Part shown: piece after piece, positions 36,532 through 45,607 of the stretch | How positions within the stretch are numbered: position 1 is the stretch's first letter | Layout: each line of letters opens with the position of its first letter | Assembly: GCF_900112365.1 (NCBI RefSeq) | Contig: NZ_FOLQ01000003.1 | Span: forward strand, 651,746 to 715,745 | Source of the DNA: Spirosoma endophyticum | GTDB taxonomy: Bacteria; Bacteroidota; Bacteroidia; Cytophagales; Spirosomataceae | Direction: 5' to 3' | Length of the DNA stretch: 64,000 nucleotides | The notes under the pieces: generated by a model | Seen by the model: only the letters and a program-made list of their open reading frames with translations | Told to the model about the DNA's origin: nothing | Database searches by the model: none | Program-made: the position numbers and the translations under genes

Positions 36532-38193
36532 ATGAAACTACCAATAATCTTTTCCATTGACGACGACCAACAGGTGTTGCAGGCCATCCAGCATGATCTG
36601 CGCCAGCAATACCGAAAAAAATACCGGATTCTTTGCACCACTTCCGCTAAGGAAGCGCTCGATTCGCTACCCGAATTGAAGAAAAAAGGCGAAGAAGTGG
36701 CCTTGTTTCTGTCCGATCAGCGCATGCCCACCATGAATGGAGTGGAGTTTCTGTCGCAGGCACGCAAGGTATTCCCGAATGCAAAACGGGCACTATTGAC
36801 GGCTTATTCTGACATTGATGCGGCTGTTCGGGCCATCAACGAGGTACAACTGGATTATTACATTGCCAAACCCTGGGACCCTCCCGAAGAGAAATTGTAT
36901 CCGGTGCTTGATGATCTGTTAAGTGACTGGCAGTCAGACTATCGACCTCCTTATGAGGGACTGAAGTTAGTAGGGTACCAATTTTCGCCCCGTTCGCACG
37001 AGTTAAAGGATTTCCTGGCGGGCAATTTATTCCCTTATCAATGGCTCGATATAGAGGATGATCCTCACGCCCAGGAATTGCTCGATTTACACGGTATCGA
37101 ACGTACTGATTTGCCGGTTGTCGTGCTTGGTGATGGTACGGTTCTGAAACAGCCAACTATTGGCGACGTGGGTGGAAAAGTTGGCCTGCAACCAAAAGCG
37201 ACCCATGATTTATACGATCTGGCCATCATTGGTGCGGGACCGGCTGGATTGGCTGCGGCCGTATATGGTGGTTCTGAAGGGCTGAGAACGATTCTAGTTG
37301 ATAAACGCGCCCCTGGTGGTCAGGCCGGAACGAGTTCCCGTATCGAAAACTACCTCGGTTTCCCTAATGGACTAAGCGGATCTGATCTGGCTCGACGGGC
37401 TATAACGCAGGCGCAACGCTTTGGTGTCGAGTTTCTGGCTCCGCAGGAAGTAATTTCCATAAAGTCGCAGGGGCAATACAAGCATATCAGTATGGCCGAC
37501 GGCAGCGAAGTCGTAACCCGGTCAATTGTGCTGAGTACGGGCGTAGCGTATCACAAGCTGGAGAACGAAAGCCTGGATAAATACACGGGAGCCGGTGTAT
37601 ACTACGGTGCTGCCACCACCGAAGCCTATGCCTTCAAAGGACGACCGGTGTATATTGTTGGGGGCGGGAACTCGGCCGGGCAGGGCGCTATGTATCTGTC
37701 ACGAACGGCCTCGGAGGTATTCATTTGTGTACGTCGCAACGATCTGTCGTCAACGATGTCGCAATACCTGATCGATCAGATTGAGCGCACGCCGAATATT
37801 ACCGTATTGGGTTGCACGGAGGTCGTTGAGGGCTTGGGCAAAGAGCTATTGGAATGCCTCGTGCTGGAGGATATGAATACCAAAGAACGACGTACTGTTA
37901 AAGCGGCCGGCCTGTTCATTTTCATCGGCACCAAACCCTATACGGATTGGATCGCAATGGACATTATCAAGGATAACAAAGGGTTTATTGCCACTGGGCG
38001 CGATCTGGCAAAATTTGCGGACTTTAAACAGGTCTGGAAACATGATCGGGAACCCTACCTCCTTGAAACGTGTAGCCCAGGTATTTTTGCCGCTGGCGAC
38101 GTGCGGGCTGGCGCCATGAACCGCGTAGCCTCAGCCGTTGGCGAAGGGGCTATGGCTGTGAGTTTCGTTCATAAATACTTAGCAGAAAACTAA
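36532..38193 (+). CDS. Response regulator fused to glutaredoxin-like and thioredoxin-reductase-like domains
   Basis: A 553-residue fusion. The start ATG 36532 (M-K-L-P-I-I-F-S-I-D-D-D) is chosen over an upstream codon inside the hairpin. The receiver domain is at 1-130, with D10-D12 and phosphoacceptor Asp62 in S-D-Q-R-M-P, and Lys113. At 145-215 there is a glutaredoxin-like fold in which the C-P-x-C site reads S-P-R-S. From about 227 the protein is a thioredoxin-reductase-type flavoprotein: I-G-A-G-P-A-G-L, V-G-G-G-N-S-A, and the C-terminal F-A-A-G-D-V. The redox C-x-x-C expected before the NADPH motif is absent (Y-Y-G-A-A-T-T). So FAD and NADPH binding seem kept but disulfide exchange lost. 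Confidence 0.9.
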   Translation: MKLPIIFSIDDDQQVLQAIQHDLRQQYRKKYRILCTTSAKEALDSLPELKKKGEEVALFLSDQRMPTMNGVEFLSQARKVFPNAKRALLTAYSDIDAAVRAINEVQLDYYIAKPWDPPEEKLYPVLDDLLSDWQSDYRPPYEGLKLVGYQFSPRSHELKDFLAGNLFPYQWLDIEDDPHAQELLDLHGIERTDLPVVVLGDGTVLKQPTIGDVGGKVGLQPKATHDLYDLAIIGAGPAGLAAAVYGGSEGLRTILVDKRAPGGQAGTSSRIENYLGFPNGLSGSDLARRAITQAQRFGVEFLAPQEVISIKSQGQYKHISMADGSEVVTRSIVLSTGVAYHKLENESLDKYTGAGVYYGAATTEAYAFKGRPVYIVGGGNSAGQGAMYLSRTASEVFICVRRNDLSSTMSQYLIDQIERTPNITVLGCTEVVEGLGKELLECLVLEDMNTKERRTVKAAGLFIFIGTKPYTDWIAMDIIKDNKGFIATGRDLAKFADFKQVWKHDREPYLLETCSPGIFAAGDVRAGAMNRVASAVGEGAMAVSFVHKYLAEN

Positions 38194-38199
38194 AATGAT

Positions 38200-38255
38200 G
38201 TAGGGTATAGGATATATGCGCTGATTGGTCATGCATCATATATCCTACACCCTAT
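38200..38255 (+). repeat. Hairpin between the fused regulator and zinc-finger genes
   Basis: Arms 38200-38218 and 38237-38255 pair with 17 of 19 matches; the words are AGGATATATG and CATATATCCT. The transcript would fold here just before the zinc-finger ATG at 38271. Confidence 0.75.
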
Positions 38256-38270
38256 ATCCTATATCTTCTC

Positions 38271-38543
38271 ATGTCACAACAATCTATTTGCTCTCACCTG
38301 GCCGCACTGACGGAAATTCGCACAGCTAAAGAACACGTTTGTGAGGAATGCATCAAAACGGGCGACTCGTGGGTGCACCTGCGCACCTGTCAGACCTGCG
38401 GCACGACACTCTGCTGCGATTCGTCGCCCAATAAACACGCCAGCAAGCATGCTCACGCGAGTGGGCATCCCGTTGTTGTCTCGTCCGAACCCGGTGAACG
38501 GTGGCTCTGGTGTTTTGTTGATGAACAGATGGTTACATATTGA
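38271..38543 (+). CDS. UBP-type zinc-finger protein
   Basis: A 90-residue protein that is almost wholly one zf-UBP domain. It reads C-x-H (C-S-H-L), then C-E-E-C, W-V-H-L-R-T-C-Q-T-C-G-T-T-L-C-C-D-S-S, followed by H-A-S-K-H-A-H-A-S-G-H-P. This matches the eukaryotic ubiquitin-hydrolase zinc finger nearly residue for residue. Bacterial copies are known next to thioredoxin-reductase-like regulators. Eukaryotic zf-UBP binds a free C-terminal Gly-Gly; here some other C-terminus may be bound. It lies in the same orientation after the kinase and fused regulator, separated by hairpins. Confidence 0.93.
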   Translation: MSQQSICSHLAALTEIRTAKEHVCEECIKTGDSWVHLRTCQTCGTTLCCDSSPNKHASKHAHASGHPVVVSSEPGERWLWCFVDEQMVTY

Positions 38544-38618
38544 ACAAGGTTTGTGATTTAGCGTTTTAGTGGTAGAATTGTCTATAGACTTTGGTCAGTT
38601 CAAAACAACAGACGCTGA

Positions 38619-39815
38619 ATGATTGCCGAACAAACGCTCACCGAGCACTATTACCGCGTACGACTGCATTCCGAAGCGATATGCCGCGGCCTCGAAACCG
38701 AGGATTACGTGGTGCAGCCTGTCGCCGATGTTAGCCCGCCGAAATGGCATCTGGGCCATACTACCTGGTTTTGGGAGACGTTTGTGCTCGTGCCGAACGT
38801 CCCCAATTACCGGATTTTTCACGAAGATTTCAGCTTCGTTTTCAACAGCTATTACGAAACGGTTGGAAAGCGCGTACTACGTACTGACCGGGGCAACATG
38901 AGTCGCCCAACGGTAGCGGGCGTGTATGCCTATCGTGCCTACGTGGACGAGCAGATGAGCCGATATCTGGACACGACCGAACTGTCGCCTGATCTTTACG
39001 CGCTCATTGAACTTGGGCTGAATCACGAGCAGCAACACCAGGAGTTGCTTATCACGGATATCAAGTACATTCTGGGCCACAATCCGTTGCTGCCTTCCAT
39101 TGCCATGCCGGTTCATGAACATCAGGCGCAGCGATCCGGTCAGCCGATACTCATTGACGAAGGTGTTTACACCGTTGGCTATCAAGCTCCTGATGGTCAC
39201 AAGGCTGGTTTGTTCCACTTCGACAATGAAGAGGGTTCTCACAAAGTATACCTAAACAAAACGACGCTGGCCGGTAATCTGGTTACGAATGAAGAATACC
39301 TAGCCTTTATCAATTCGGGGGGGTATCAAAATTTTCGGTATTGGCTTTCTGATGGATGGGCCTGGGTAAAATCAAATACCATTCAGGCTCCTCTCTACTG
39401 GCATCAGGTCGATGGCGAGTGGTGGCAGTACACATTTGACGGACTCAAGCCTGTTGATCTGGAGGCACCAGTTTGCCATGTGAGCCATTATGAAGCCGAT
39501 GCCTACGCCCGCTGGAAAGGCCAGCGTTTGCCAACCGAATTCGAATGGGAAGTTGCCGCCGTGCATTCGGGAGCACAGCAATTCAATTGGGGGTTACGGT
39601 GGGAGTGGACGAACTCCGCTTACTTGCCATACCCTGGCTTTATCACCGCCGAAGGGGCCGTCGGCGAATACAACGGTAAGTTCATGAGTGGACAAATGGT
39701 GCTGCGGGGCGCTTCGGTAGCTACACCAGAAGGACATTCCCGGCCCACGTACCGCAATTTTTTTCAATCAGACAAACGATGGCAGTTTACAGGAATACGT
39801 TTAGTGACTCAATAA
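38619..39815 (+). CDS. egtB: Ergothioneine biosynthesis protein EgtB
   Basis: Non-haem iron sulfoxide synthase that joins a thiol donor to N-alpha-trimethylhistidine (hercynine). The 398-residue protein has an N-terminal DinB-like domain with the iron ligands His47 (W-H-L-G-H), His136 and His140 (N-H-E-Q-Q-H-Q-E-L). The formylglycine-generating-enzyme/sulfatase-modifying C-terminal domain follows, with V-T-N-E-E-Y-L-A-F-I and R-L-P-T-E-F-E-W-E and the conserved R-G-A-S-V-A-T-P-E-G-H-S-R-P-T-Y-R-N-F-F end. Its end overlaps egtD by 37 bases. Thiol donor (gamma-glutamylcysteine or cysteine) cannot be decided here. Confidence 0.95.
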   Translation: MIAEQTLTEHYYRVRLHSEAICRGLETEDYVVQPVADVSPPKWHLGHTTWFWETFVLVPNVPNYRIFHEDFSFVFNSYYETVGKRVLRTDRGNMSRPTVAGVYAYRAYVDEQMSRYLDTTELSPDLYALIELGLNHEQQHQELLITDIKYILGHNPLLPSIAMPVHEHQAQRSGQPILIDEGVYTVGYQAPDGHKAGLFHFDNEEGSHKVYLNKTTLAGNLVTNEEYLAFINSGGYQNFRYWLSDGWAWVKSNTIQAPLYWHQVDGEWWQYTFDGLKPVDLEAPVCHVSHYEADAYARWKGQRLPTEFEWEVAAVHSGAQQFNWGLRWEWTNSAYLPYPGFITAEGAVGEYNGKFMSGQMVLRGASVATPEGHSRPTYRNFFQSDKRWQFTGIRLVTQ

Positions 39816-40789
39816 CCTCGGAGTCGTTAACGGTTAGTCAGGAAACTGACCCGGCTTTGATTGAGGAAGTGCGTACAGGGTTGCAAAAAACACCCAAGCG
39901 GCTCTCTTCTCAGTTTTTCTACGACGCGGAAGGCAGTCGAATTTTTGCGGAAATAATGCACTCGCCGGATTATTACCTGACCCGGTCGGAGTATGAAGTG
40001 CTGGATACACATAAAGCGGATCTGCTCCGGCAGTTTACGCCCGATAACCGTCCGTTTGAACTGGTGGAGCTTGGGGCTGGCGACGGACTAAAGACGAAGA
40101 TCTTACTTGGTTTTTTCGAGGATCAAAAGGCAGATTTTGCCTACGCGCCCGTCGATATTTCAGTCGATGCGCTGGAAGGGTTGATCGTTGATATTCGGAA
40201 GCAATGGCCTGATCTGCCCTTAAACCCGAGACACAGCGATTATTTTAGTGCACTCGAACAGTTGTCTGATGAATCGGATGCCCGGCGTATCGTCCTGTTT
40301 CTGGGATCAAACATCGGTAATTTCGCTCCTGACGACGCCATCGATTTCTATCGCCAGCTCCATGACCGGCTTCAACCCGGTGATCTGGTGCTAACGGGTT
40401 TCGATTTACAAAAACACCCGGCCATCATTCATACGGCCTATAACGATCGGCAGGGGCTTACGAAAGCCTTCAATTTGAATCTCCTCCGACGGATCAACCG
40501 CGAACTCGACGCCGATTTCGACCTAACGGCTTTCGATCACTACGAAGTCTATAATCCCGAAACAGGCGAAGCCCGTTCGTATCTGGTCAGTCAGAAAGCA
40601 CAAACAGTTCAGATCACTACGTTGGAGATGACTGTGCCATTTGCCTATGGGGAAATTATTCATACGGAAATCTCCCGCAAGTTTACACGCGCTCAGATTG
40701 AGCAACTGGCTCAGCAAACGGGATTTACGGTATCTGGCTGGTTTACCGATGGCAAAGGATATTTTGCGGATGTCGTGTTTGCACGATAA
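39779..40789 (+). CDS. egtD: Histidine N-alpha-methyltransferase EgtD
   Basis: SAM-dependent enzyme that trimethylates histidine to hercynine, the EgtB substrate. The 336-residue length and landmarks fit: S-S-Q-F-F-Y-D-A-E-G-S-R-I-F near 43, Y-Y-L-T-R-S-E-Y-E near 65, SAM motif V-E-L-G-A-G-D-G near 96-103, L-G-S-N-I-G-N-F near 180, D-L-V-L-T-G-F-D. The ATG lies inside egtB, and translation is probably coupled. egtA and egtC are not adjacent; the sulfur-releasing lyase is not in this operon. A strong terminator follows. Confidence 0.95.
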   Translation: MAVYRNTFSDSITSESLTVSQETDPALIEEVRTGLQKTPKRLSSQFFYDAEGSRIFAEIMHSPDYYLTRSEYEVLDTHKADLLRQFTPDNRPFELVELGAGDGLKTKILLGFFEDQKADFAYAPVDISVDALEGLIVDIRKQWPDLPLNPRHSDYFSALEQLSDESDARRIVLFLGSNIGNFAPDDAIDFYRQLHDRLQPGDLVLTGFDLQKHPAIIHTAYNDRQGLTKAFNLNLLRRINRELDADFDLTAFDHYEVYNPETGEARSYLVSQKAQTVQITTLEMTVPFAYGEIIHTEISRKFTRAQIEQLAQQTGFTVSGWFTDGKGYFADVVFAR

Positions 40790-40828
40790 GTGGCAGTTTG
40801 ATTTTCTGTCACCTGATGTACAGAATAC

Positions 40829-40859
40829 AACAAGCCCGACCAGTGTGGTCGGGCTTGTT
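40829..40859. terminator. Bidirectional terminator after egtD
   Basis: Perfect 14-bp stem, arms 40829-40842 and 40846-40859, three-base loop, GCCCGACCA core with flanking A and T runs; lies between convergent egtD and the susD-like gene. Confidence 0.9.
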
Positions 40860-40884
40860 TATGTTGTGATAAAAAGCAAATGGC

Positions 40885-42429
40885 TTACTGTTTATCCCAG
40901 AAGACACGGGTGTCTAAATCATCAGCTCCCTGGCGGGTAACGGCCGCATTGTAATTATCGGCGTTGACGGATTTTTCGCTCAACGGGTACGTTAGCCGAC
41001 GAATAAAGGCACCTGCTATCGTTTTGCCCGGATAGGGGTTAGGTGTAAGAACTGGAAAACCGCTTCGCCGGAAGTTGGCAAAAGCCTCGGGACCGTTCAG
41101 GAAGGAGGCTACCCAGTACTGCGTATTGATTTGCTCCAGTGCCTTCGACGCATCGAATGGGTTTGCCGTTAGGTAAGCCGTGATGTCGGCGGCTGCAATC
41201 GTAGCCGATGCATCATATTCCTTCATCTGATTCATGTGAGCTGTAACTCCAGCTTTATAGAAATCAGCTGCGCTGCCAGTTGTCCAGCCCCGCTGGGCCG
41301 CTTCGGCCAGAAGAAGCTGCGTTTGTGCATAAGTAATGTAATGTTGTGGCGCATCTACCTTTGCCACCGTGCGTCGGTTGAGTTGAGAGTATTTCCAGCC
41401 ACCTGAGCCTACGTTACCGGGATAACCAGGCGCATTGATAATACTACCGTTGTCGTAGCCAAGCGGGAAACCTATCTGGTTCGCTGGCGTATTATCTTCA
41501 GTTGTGCCGCTGGGGTCTTTTGACGGCTCGGCATATTTTGTTGCAATGACTTTCAAACGCGGGTCGTTGGTTTGTTTCAGGTAACTCACGAAGGGCTGAG
41601 CCAGATAGAAATTTGCTTTCTCCGTGCCATTCCACAAACCACTGGTTGGACTGGTAAAGATGCTGGTGTACTGAATCTTGACGTTGTCGTCGTTCGATTG
41701 CATGACTCCTCCCGCAACAGCTTTTTGCACAAAAGACTGGGCTTTCGCTGCGTCCACTTTCGATAGCCGCATAGCGACACGTAGCATCAGTGAATAGCCC
41801 AGGCGCTTCCATTGCGCAATGTTTCCTTTATAGAACAAATCACCCGTTTCAACTCGCTTGGCCGGGTCCAGAGCAGCTGTTGCCTGATCGAGTTCGTTCA
41901 GGAGATCGTTATAAATGTCCTGCTGGCTATCGTATTTGGGCAAATAGGTAGACTGTAAATACGCCTGTCCAGCCTGGGAGTAAGGAACATCGCCATACGT
42001 ATCGACCAACACCTGAAAAACATAGGCTCTCCAGATACGTGACATGTTGTAAAGATTGCTTCGATTGGCGTCGGCTTTTGTCTGATTCATTACGTCGGCC
42101 AGTAGTTTCACAGGCCCGCTATTGCCATTTCCTGTTCCGCTAAAGAAAAAATTCCAGTTGACCATTGTGTTGGTCCGGTTATCCTGGTTGTAATTCCCGC
42201 CGTTGTTCACCCCACCAAAGGGCGTAATAATCTGCTGTACGATACTCTCTTCGTACATAATCGTTTGAGCGGCCAGTGTGGTTGAGAACTGTGCATTGGA
42301 GAATAGGTAAGTTGGGTCAATGATTGTTGACTGAACCGGATTCCGGTTTATCTCTTCGAACCCTTTGTCACAGCCACTCAAGCTGGTTAGCAAGAGGGCG
42401 CCTGATAGGATGTACTGTATTTTTTTCAT
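40885..42429 (-). CDS. SusD/RagB-family lipoprotein
   Basis: Surface-exposed lipoprotein that captures a nutrient and hands it to its SusC partner. 514 residues, with a signal peptide and lipobox ending S-L-S-G-C (Cys20). The following F-E-E-I-N-R-N-P-V is typical of the SusD-like type 2 (SusD_2) group, as are the G-D-V-P-Y-S-Q-A segment, the helical TPR-like body and the C-terminal R-R-L-T-Y-P-L-S-E. The matching susC lies 28 bases upstream on the same strand. No glycoside hydrolase is next to the pair, so the ligand is not evident; a peptide or other small nutrient is possible. Confidence 0.93.
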   Translation of the reverse strand: MKKIQYILSGALLLTSLSGCDKGFEEINRNPVQSTIIDPTYLFSNAQFSTTLAAQTIMYEESIVQQIITPFGGVNNGGNYNQDNRTNTMVNWNFFFSGTGNGNSGPVKLLADVMNQTKADANRSNLYNMSRIWRAYVFQVLVDTYGDVPYSQAGQAYLQSTYLPKYDSQQDIYNDLLNELDQATAALDPAKRVETGDLFYKGNIAQWKRLGYSLMLRVAMRLSKVDAAKAQSFVQKAVAGGVMQSNDDNVKIQYTSIFTSPTSGLWNGTEKANFYLAQPFVSYLKQTNDPRLKVIATKYAEPSKDPSGTTEDNTPANQIGFPLGYDNGSIINAPGYPGNVGSGGWKYSQLNRRTVAKVDAPQHYITYAQTQLLLAEAAQRGWTTGSAADFYKAGVTAHMNQMKEYDASATIAAADITAYLTANPFDASKALEQINTQYWVASFLNGPEAFANFRRSGFPVLTPNPYPGKTIAGAFIRRLTYPLSEKSVNADNYNAAVTRQGADDLDTRVFWDKQ

Positions 42430-42457
42430 GATTGGATGGCTGTAGATTGATTTATCC

Positions 42458-45400
42458 TTAAAATTTCAGGTTTACGTTGACGCCATAGCTGCGTGTTGTT
42501 GGCAGTGAATGCGTTTCGATACCCTGAATGTTGTCGGATGCCCCGGCTACTGCTTCGGGATCGAGGTTATCAACGTATTTTTTAATCAGCAGGAGATTGT
42601 TACCTATGGCCGAAACGGTTAAGCCTTTTATGAATGTCTTGTTGACAAACCGCGACAGGTCGTAGCCAATCGACAAGGACCGCCACCGAACAAAACTGGC
42701 ATTATAAACAAATTGCTCGGTGTTGTTTGTACTACGGTAGCTGGAGTAAAAGTCTTCCGCTTCTACTCGGGTCGTATTGGGCGTATATTCAACCTGGCCC
42801 GTCGCATTTTTCACTTCATTGACGCCTTCGAATAAGACACCCCCTTCGCGGCCAACTAAAGACGCCTGAGACAAACCATGGCGCAGGAAATTCAGGTTTG
42901 AATTGGAAAGCAGTTTGTGCCCTGCTTTAAAATCAATTTGTGTAAAGATTCGGAAGCCCTTGTACGTGAACGTATTCAACCAGCCGCCCGTATATTTCGG
43001 AATGGCGCTGCCGAAGGTTGTAATGTCACCCGCCACGGGTTTGCCCCCCGACGTAATGATTCGTCCCTGCGGATCGCGTTTGTAGGCAATGCCGCGCAGA
43101 GAAGCCATCGGTAAACCAACCTCGTGCCATAATTCCCCAAAGAAATCACCCTGGCCTACCTTTAACCGTTGCTGACCATTGGCCAGTTCAAGCACCTTAC
43201 TTTGGTTGTAGGTCAGGTTAAAGGTTGTTTCCCAGTTGAAATTATTATTTTTAATAGGCACCAGTGTCAGTAGCATTTCAACGCCCTGGTTACGCAGGCG
43301 GCCCACGTTTACTTTGGTCTTGTCGTAGCCCGATGCTGTTGAAATATCCACGTTCAGGATTTCGTCCACTGTATTCTTTTGATACACCGCCAAATCCAGG
43401 TTAATACGGCTGTTTAAGGCTCGTAATTCCAGTCCAACTTCAGCTTCTTTTATTTTGAGCGGACGAAGGTTCGCATTTGGACTGGTGTTGGTTGTGATGG
43501 AGCCAAGGCCCTGCCCCTGCAACGTATTGGCGTTTAGGCTGTAGAACAAGTTGTTCTGATAGGGATCTGTATCGCCCCCGACAACCGCATAAGCCGCTCT
43601 AACTTTAGCGTAGTTCAACCAGGTTGGCCGGATTTTCAATGCATCGCTGAGCACTAAACTTCCACTGACGGAGGGATAGAGGTAACTGGATTGCGCGAGT
43701 GTTGAAAACCAATCGTTTCGGGCCGTTACGTTAACGAACAAAAAATTCTTGTACGAGAATTCAGATGCTGCGTACAACGAATTGACCTGCTTGCGGCTAT
43801 AAGCGTACTGAGGATCTTTGGCCTGGCCGTTCTGAATCGTGTATAGGTTCCGTATGTAGAAGTTGGTGGCCGATGCGCTGTTGTTCGTGTAAGTCTGCTG
43901 CAACTGGTTGCCCCCCAGCGTTAGGTCTATCCCAAAATTGCCAAACGTGTGGTTGGCTCCCAATAGGAAATCCAGATTCTTCTCCCGGAACGTAATTACT
44001 TCCTGATAGAAATAGCCATTAAAGCCCGTTGCCGCTGCCGATAGCGAGCGTGTTCCCGTTGGCCGGTTAAAGTCGTATGGTCGGGTATAGTAGTCTTGCC
44101 CGATACGTCCCTGTAGGTATAGCCAGTCATTAAATTGATATCGAAGGGATGCGTTGCCGAATAGCCGGTCACGACGTACATTTTCAGCGCGGTCATAGGC
44201 AACCCAGTAGGGATTGTTCCGATTTGTAAAGCGAGATGTAGCCAGCTCATTCCCATTGGCATCGTACCGGTTATCCCGTAATGTGTACATATCGACCGTA
44301 TTCGCCGTGGTATAAACCGTTGTGTTGGCGTTCAGGTCCTGTAAGCCAATTTGGGGCGGATTGTGGTTGTATTCATTGGAATAGTTGGCGTTTATCTGGG
44401 CCGAAAACTTAGGCGTGAAATTGTAATTAAGGCCTATGTTAAAAATCTTCTTATGGTAGTCGGAGTTCGGAATGATGGCGTTGGCGTCGGTATTCGAAAA
44501 GGAGATTCGGAATCCGCCTTTGTCGCTGCCGCCCGATAAGGCCACTGTGTTTGTGAACGTACTACCCGTGCGATAGAATTTCTTGATGCGGTCCTTGCTG
44601 GCTAGATACGGCCGCATGACCCCATCAAACTGATACGTTGGCTTTCCATCAATTTTCTCACCAAAACTAAAAACGCCCGAACTCTGAGCTTCACCAACGG
44701 TGGTTGGCCGTTTGCCAAATTCGCCCTGACCATATTCATACTGGAAGTCTGTGTAATCCAGTGCCTGATCGGCTGTGAAGTTCGAGTTCACTTCCACGCC
44801 AATTCCGGCATTCCGACGACCTGTTTTTGTGGTAATGACAATAGCGCCATCTTTCGCCCGGAAACCGTAGAGGGCCGCAGCAGTTGATCCTTTTAGTACG
44901 GTCATCGTTTCGATGTCGTCCTGGTTAACGCTTTGTAAACCATCGCCCCCGTCCGCAGCCGATCCGCTACGGTTCGCTGTTCCGTCGGTGTCGCCCTGCC
45001 GACTCGAAAAATTGGAGTTATTGATGGGAACACCGTTAACGATAATGAGTGGCGAATTATCGCCTTTGAAAGACGATTGACCGCGGATACGAATTTTCGA
45101 CGTTCCACCAGGCCCTCCCGTAGGAGCCGTAACGTTTACCCCCGCCACTTTACCCTGTAAGCTGTTTCCTAAATTGGTCGTTCGGTTGATAGTAAGCTGC
45201 TCTGTACCGACAGTTGCCGTAGCATAACCAAGTTTTTTCGATTCCTTTTTGATCCCTAAAGCGGTAACGACAATTTCGTTAAGGTTTTGGGCTGACTCCT
45301 GAAGCGTAACAGTCAACTGAGTTTGATTGCCCAGAACTATGTCCTGTCCAGTGAAGCCAATAGCACTAATGACCAGCGCTCCATTAGTCGGAGCAAGAAT

Positions 45401-45607
45401 AGAAAAGTTGCCATCAGCATCCGTTGTGGTGCCATTGGTCGAGTTACGCAGTAAGATCGTGGCGCCTGGGATGGCCTTTTGATCGGTTCCCGAAATGACA
45501 CGACCAGTTACGCGAATGTCCTGTGCCTGGACAGCATTGGTGAGTAGAATGGTTAACCAAAACAGCATGCCGAGCATACTGATTCGTCTTTGTACAAGAT
45601 GTTTCAT
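42458..45607 (-). CDS. SusC/RagA TonB-linked outer-membrane transporter
   Basis: A 1049-residue TonB-dependent channel. Order: signal peptide ending A-V-Q-A-Q; carboxypeptidase-regulatory-like domain (G-A-T-I-L-L-R-N-S-T-N-G-T-T-T-D-A-D-G-N-F); TonB-box-like L-N-E-I-V-V-T-A-L-G-I-K; plug domain with I-R-G-Q-S-S and D-D-I-E-T-M-T-V-L-K-G-S-T-A-A-A-L-Y-G; then the 22-strand barrel ending in Phe. No STN sensor domain is visible, so not coupled to FecR/sigma signalling. It forms an operon with the SusD just downstream. Intact, unlike the fragment at 9668. Confidence 0.96.
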   Translation of the reverse strand: MKHLVQRRISMLGMLFWLTILLTNAVQAQDIRVTGRVISGTDQKAIPGATILLRNSTNGTTTDADGNFSILAPTNGALVISAIGFTGQDIVLGNQTQLTVTLQESAQNLNEIVVTALGIKKESKKLGYATATVGTEQLTINRTTNLGNSLQGKVAGVNVTAPTGGPGGTSKIRIRGQSSFKGDNSPLIIVNGVPINNSNFSSRQGDTDGTANRSGSAADGGDGLQSVNQDDIETMTVLKGSTAAALYGFRAKDGAIVITTKTGRRNAGIGVEVNSNFTADQALDYTDFQYEYGQGEFGKRPTTVGEAQSSGVFSFGEKIDGKPTYQFDGVMRPYLASKDRIKKFYRTGSTFTNTVALSGGSDKGGFRISFSNTDANAIIPNSDYHKKIFNIGLNYNFTPKFSAQINANYSNEYNHNPPQIGLQDLNANTTVYTTANTVDMYTLRDNRYDANGNELATSRFTNRNNPYWVAYDRAENVRRDRLFGNASLRYQFNDWLYLQGRIGQDYYTRPYDFNRPTGTRSLSAAATGFNGYFYQEVITFREKNLDFLLGANHTFGNFGIDLTLGGNQLQQTYTNNSASATNFYIRNLYTIQNGQAKDPQYAYSRKQVNSLYAASEFSYKNFLFVNVTARNDWFSTLAQSSYLYPSVSGSLVLSDALKIRPTWLNYAKVRAAYAVVGGDTDPYQNNLFYSLNANTLQGQGLGSITTNTSPNANLRPLKIKEAEVGLELRALNSRINLDLAVYQKNTVDEILNVDISTASGYDKTKVNVGRLRNQGVEMLLTLVPIKNNNFNWETTFNLTYNQSKVLELANGQQRLKVGQGDFFGELWHEVGLPMASLRGIAYKRDPQGRIITSGGKPVAGDITTFGSAIPKYTGGWLNTFTYKGFRIFTQIDFKAGHKLLSNSNLNFLRHGLSQASLVGREGGVLFEGVNEVKNATGQVEYTPNTTRVEAEDFYSSYRSTNNTEQFVYNASFVRWRSLSIGYDLSRFVNKTFIKGLTVSAIGNNLLLIKKYVDNLDPEAVAGASDNIQGIETHSLPTTRSYGVNVNLKF

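Noticed and set aside
36532..38193. Ordinary thioredoxin reductase
   Set aside because: An N-terminal receiver domain is fused on, and both dithiol sites are missing.
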